Program-made: the position numbers and the translations under genes
Assembly: GCA_949291365.1 (NCBI GenBank)
Contig: CASEVJ010000003.1
Span: 109,045 to 173,044, forward strand
Source of the DNA: an uncultured bacterium
GTDB lineage: Bacteria > Elusimicrobiota > Elusimicrobia > Elusimicrobiales > Elusimicrobiaceae
Reading direction: 5' to 3'
DNA: 64,000 nucleotides
Shown: in pieces, positions 62,727 through 64,000 of the stretch
How the letters are laid out: every line of letters begins with the position of its first letter
Numbering within the stretch: the first letter of the stretch is position 1
Notes under the pieces: generated by a model
Told to the model about the DNA's origin: nothing
Databases searched by the model: none
What the model saw: only the letters and a program-made list of their open reading frames with translations

Positions 62727-62762
62727 TAAAAAGCGCCCCGCTCCAAAGAGCAGGGCGCTTCG
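62727..62762 (-). terminator. Probable terminator of the cysteine-rich protein gene
   Basis: AAGCGCCCCGCTC-CAAA-GAGCAGGGCGCTT with one mismatch; on minus it runs into TTTTTACAC. 167 nt past the stop at 62929, so the transcript would carry a long 3' end. Confidence 0.7.
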
Positions 62763-62928
62763 TCTACTCGGCTCCTCTCCTCCGCCAGCGTTATAGCGGG
62801 GGAAAGGACGGGAGACATGATGAATTTTCTTTCACTGCCGGGTACTTGTCTGGCTACATAGCGCCTATGCCAATCATGTACCCACCATTGTTACCAGTGC
62901 CATTATCTATATGCTGTTTGACACCTCA

Positions 62929-64000
62929 CTATTGCACTCCCTTATCCGCAGAATCCGCATTGCCAAAACCCAAAGTCTCATCATTGGGATTCGTATGAGT
63001 ATATCCCTCCGGCATAGTAACCGTAAAATTGCCGCACTTACTCAAGTCGTCTGTTCGGCCACATACCAAGCAGGCATATTGCAATTGGTAATAGCTATAA
63101 GGCCAACCATCCATAAGAGTCAAGCCAGCAGCTGCGCCGCCATATAAATATTTCTTGCCCGGCTCACAATCTGCCGCTTGGCCCCGCGTATAGGTTACCG
63201 TAGTGTTGGAACCATCACAAGACATATACTGTTTCCACTCGCTAACATCTATGGAAGACCATATACCATTAGACTTGTCAATACTGTCGTCTTTCATGGC
63301 TTCTTGCACTCTGTAGTCATTTGCGCCAGGAATTACCGTATGCGTATTCACACTGGTAAAGCAGGTATACTCTCCTTCTTCTTCAACGTCTGGTACACAG
63401 CGCTGTTGAGACATTGAGCAATTCCCGTTCATATCACACGTTTCGCTACTTTGTAAAGAAGATCCATCCGGGCACCGACAGATGCCTCCCACAGCAACCA
63501 TCCCTATTCTTTTCTGTTGAGTTGTACAAACGTCGCCTGCAGAATCCGTACAACCGCCGGTTTGCCCGCTGCAGCAAGTTATTTCCTGTCTATAAGAGAC
63601 CCCATCCTGTTCAAATATGTCTATACAGGTGCCAGGATTGCCATTGCAGCTATATCTACCTATCTTGTTTCTATCACAAGTATCTGAAGCCGTTACAAGC
63701 GCAGGTTGTACACTACCGCAGGAAGGCGTGCAGGCAGATTCGCAGCGTTTGGTTTCTTCGTTCCATACTTTCCCATCCGTACAATTGGGCACGCAGCTCT
63801 GAGATTCACTGTCCCAAATCGTATCTTGGCCACACCGGTCTTCACAGGCCTGATTGCTGGAGTTCCACACCTGGTCTTCACTGCAGATGTCTTTGCAGCT
63901 GGAGGTGCCTGCGTCCCAGTATTCCCCTTCTCCACAGATGTCTACGCATTTGCTCCCGCTATATTTCTGCCCGGATGGACATACGCACTGCCCATTTGTA
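62929..64000 (-). CDS. Cysteine-rich repeat protein, N-terminus beyond the right edge
   Basis: The minus frame is open from the window edge to TAG at 62929-62931, giving 356 residues of a larger protein. The first about 100 residues hold short repeats of about 20 residues with the pattern C-x-D-x-C-x(4)-W-[ND]-x(3-5)-C (CVDICGEGEYWDAGTSSC, CKDICSEDQVWNSSNQAC, CEDRCGQDTIWDSESQSC, CVPNCTDGKVWNEETKRC). A middle part has more Cys pairs (CNGNPGTC, CCSGQTGGC, CRCPDG). The last 130 residues are Tyr/Thr/Asn-rich and end in GFGNADSADKGVQ. The many Cys imply disulfides outside the cytoplasm; surface or adhesin-like role is inferred, no family is named. Confidence 0.7.
   Translation of the reverse strand, partial: TNGQCVCPSGQKYSGSKCVDICGEGEYWDAGTSSCKDICSEDQVWNSSNQACEDRCGQDTIWDSESQSCVPNCTDGKVWNEETKRCESACTPSCGSVQPALVTASDTCDRNKIGRYSCNGNPGTCIDIFEQDGVSYRQEITCCSGQTGGCTDSAGDVCTTQQKRIGMVAVGGICRCPDGSSLQSSETCDMNGNCSMSQQRCVPDVEEEGEYTCFTSVNTHTVIPGANDYRVQEAMKDDSIDKSNGIWSSIDVSEWKQYMSCDGSNTTVTYTRGQAADCEPGKKYLYGGAAAGLTLMDGWPYSYYQLQYACLVCGRTDDLSKCGNFTVTMPEGYTHTNPNDETLGFGNADSADKGVQ

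Overview
ORGANISM. The window looks like chromosomal DNA of a Gram-negative, anaerobic, fermentative bacterium, most likely a gut member of the Elusimicrobiota (Elusimicrobium-like). The evidence is a prepilin of the type that is abundant in that group, an LptE-like outer-membrane lipoprotein, KdsC and an outer-membrane metabolism, a ferredoxin-fused electron-transfer flavoprotein, and butyrate kinase with phosphate butyryltransferase. The assignment rests on recognising protein families by eye; no marker-gene search was possible. Base composition is moderately GC-rich and even, except for one clearly AT-rich gene at 309-1172. No tRNA, rRNA, CRISPR array, transposase or phage gene was seen.  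LAYOUT. 1-254: end of a membrane protein. 278-1247: an AT-rich nuclease-fold gene between two nearly identical terminators. 1256-4893 (minus): etfA with ferredoxin domain, etfB and an acyl-CoA dehydrogenase. 5019-11046 (plus): cdsA-dxr-rseP-ispG-proS (phospholipid, isoprenoid, membrane protease, prolyl-tRNA synthetase). 11266-15061 (plus): the rpsU-dnaG-rpoD macromolecular synthesis operon. 15284-17762 (minus): a secreted metzincin-like protein and an MscS-related membrane protein. 17814-23921: recG, then metG-holB-tmk-kdsC on minus. 24121-27744: clpC and recA. 28052-33803: prepilin, xerD, leuS-lptE-holA. 34229-40993: rpsT, a shortened uvrC, then gltX, a large linker protein and pilT on minus. 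41067-50273: metallophosphoesterase, GH3 glycosidase, DedA, TPR protein, yajQ, nucleoside transporter, cysteine desulfidase and radC. 50357-57521 (plus): lpd-trmJ-buk-ptb, an M23 peptidase, two tandem P-loop ATPases and a SEC-C protein. 57645-62473: SGNH hydrolase, cytidine deaminase and a galactose (mutarotase-like, galK, galT) operon. 62929-right edge (minus): a cysteine-rich repeat protein that continues out of the window.  HOW IT WORKS TOGETHER. Energy metabolism: the ferredoxin-EtfAB/acyl-CoA dehydrogenase unit could reduce crotonyl-CoA with electron bifurcation, and Ptb-Buk could turn butyryl-CoA into butyrate plus ATP; galactose and nucleosides are probable feedstocks. Most of the rest is core information processing (replication, tRNA charging, recombination, repair) and envelope biogenesis.  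MAIN OBSERVATIONS. (1) At least nine genes have an extended -10 box (TGn-TANAAT or close) ending only 5-8 nt before the ATG and no Shine-Dalgarno, which predicts leaderless mRNAs. (2) The AT-rich gene at 309-1172 is bracketed by a 36-bp direct repeat that contains the local terminator. (3) UvrC lacks both its usual central segment and its helix-hairpin-helix tail. (4) DXR has Pro in place of a conserved active-site His. (5) Two terminator-like hairpins sit directly in front of downstream start codons. (6) Several micro-ORFs and a ~65-bp tandem repeat occupy intergenic DNA. No complete new system can be proved from the sequence alone.
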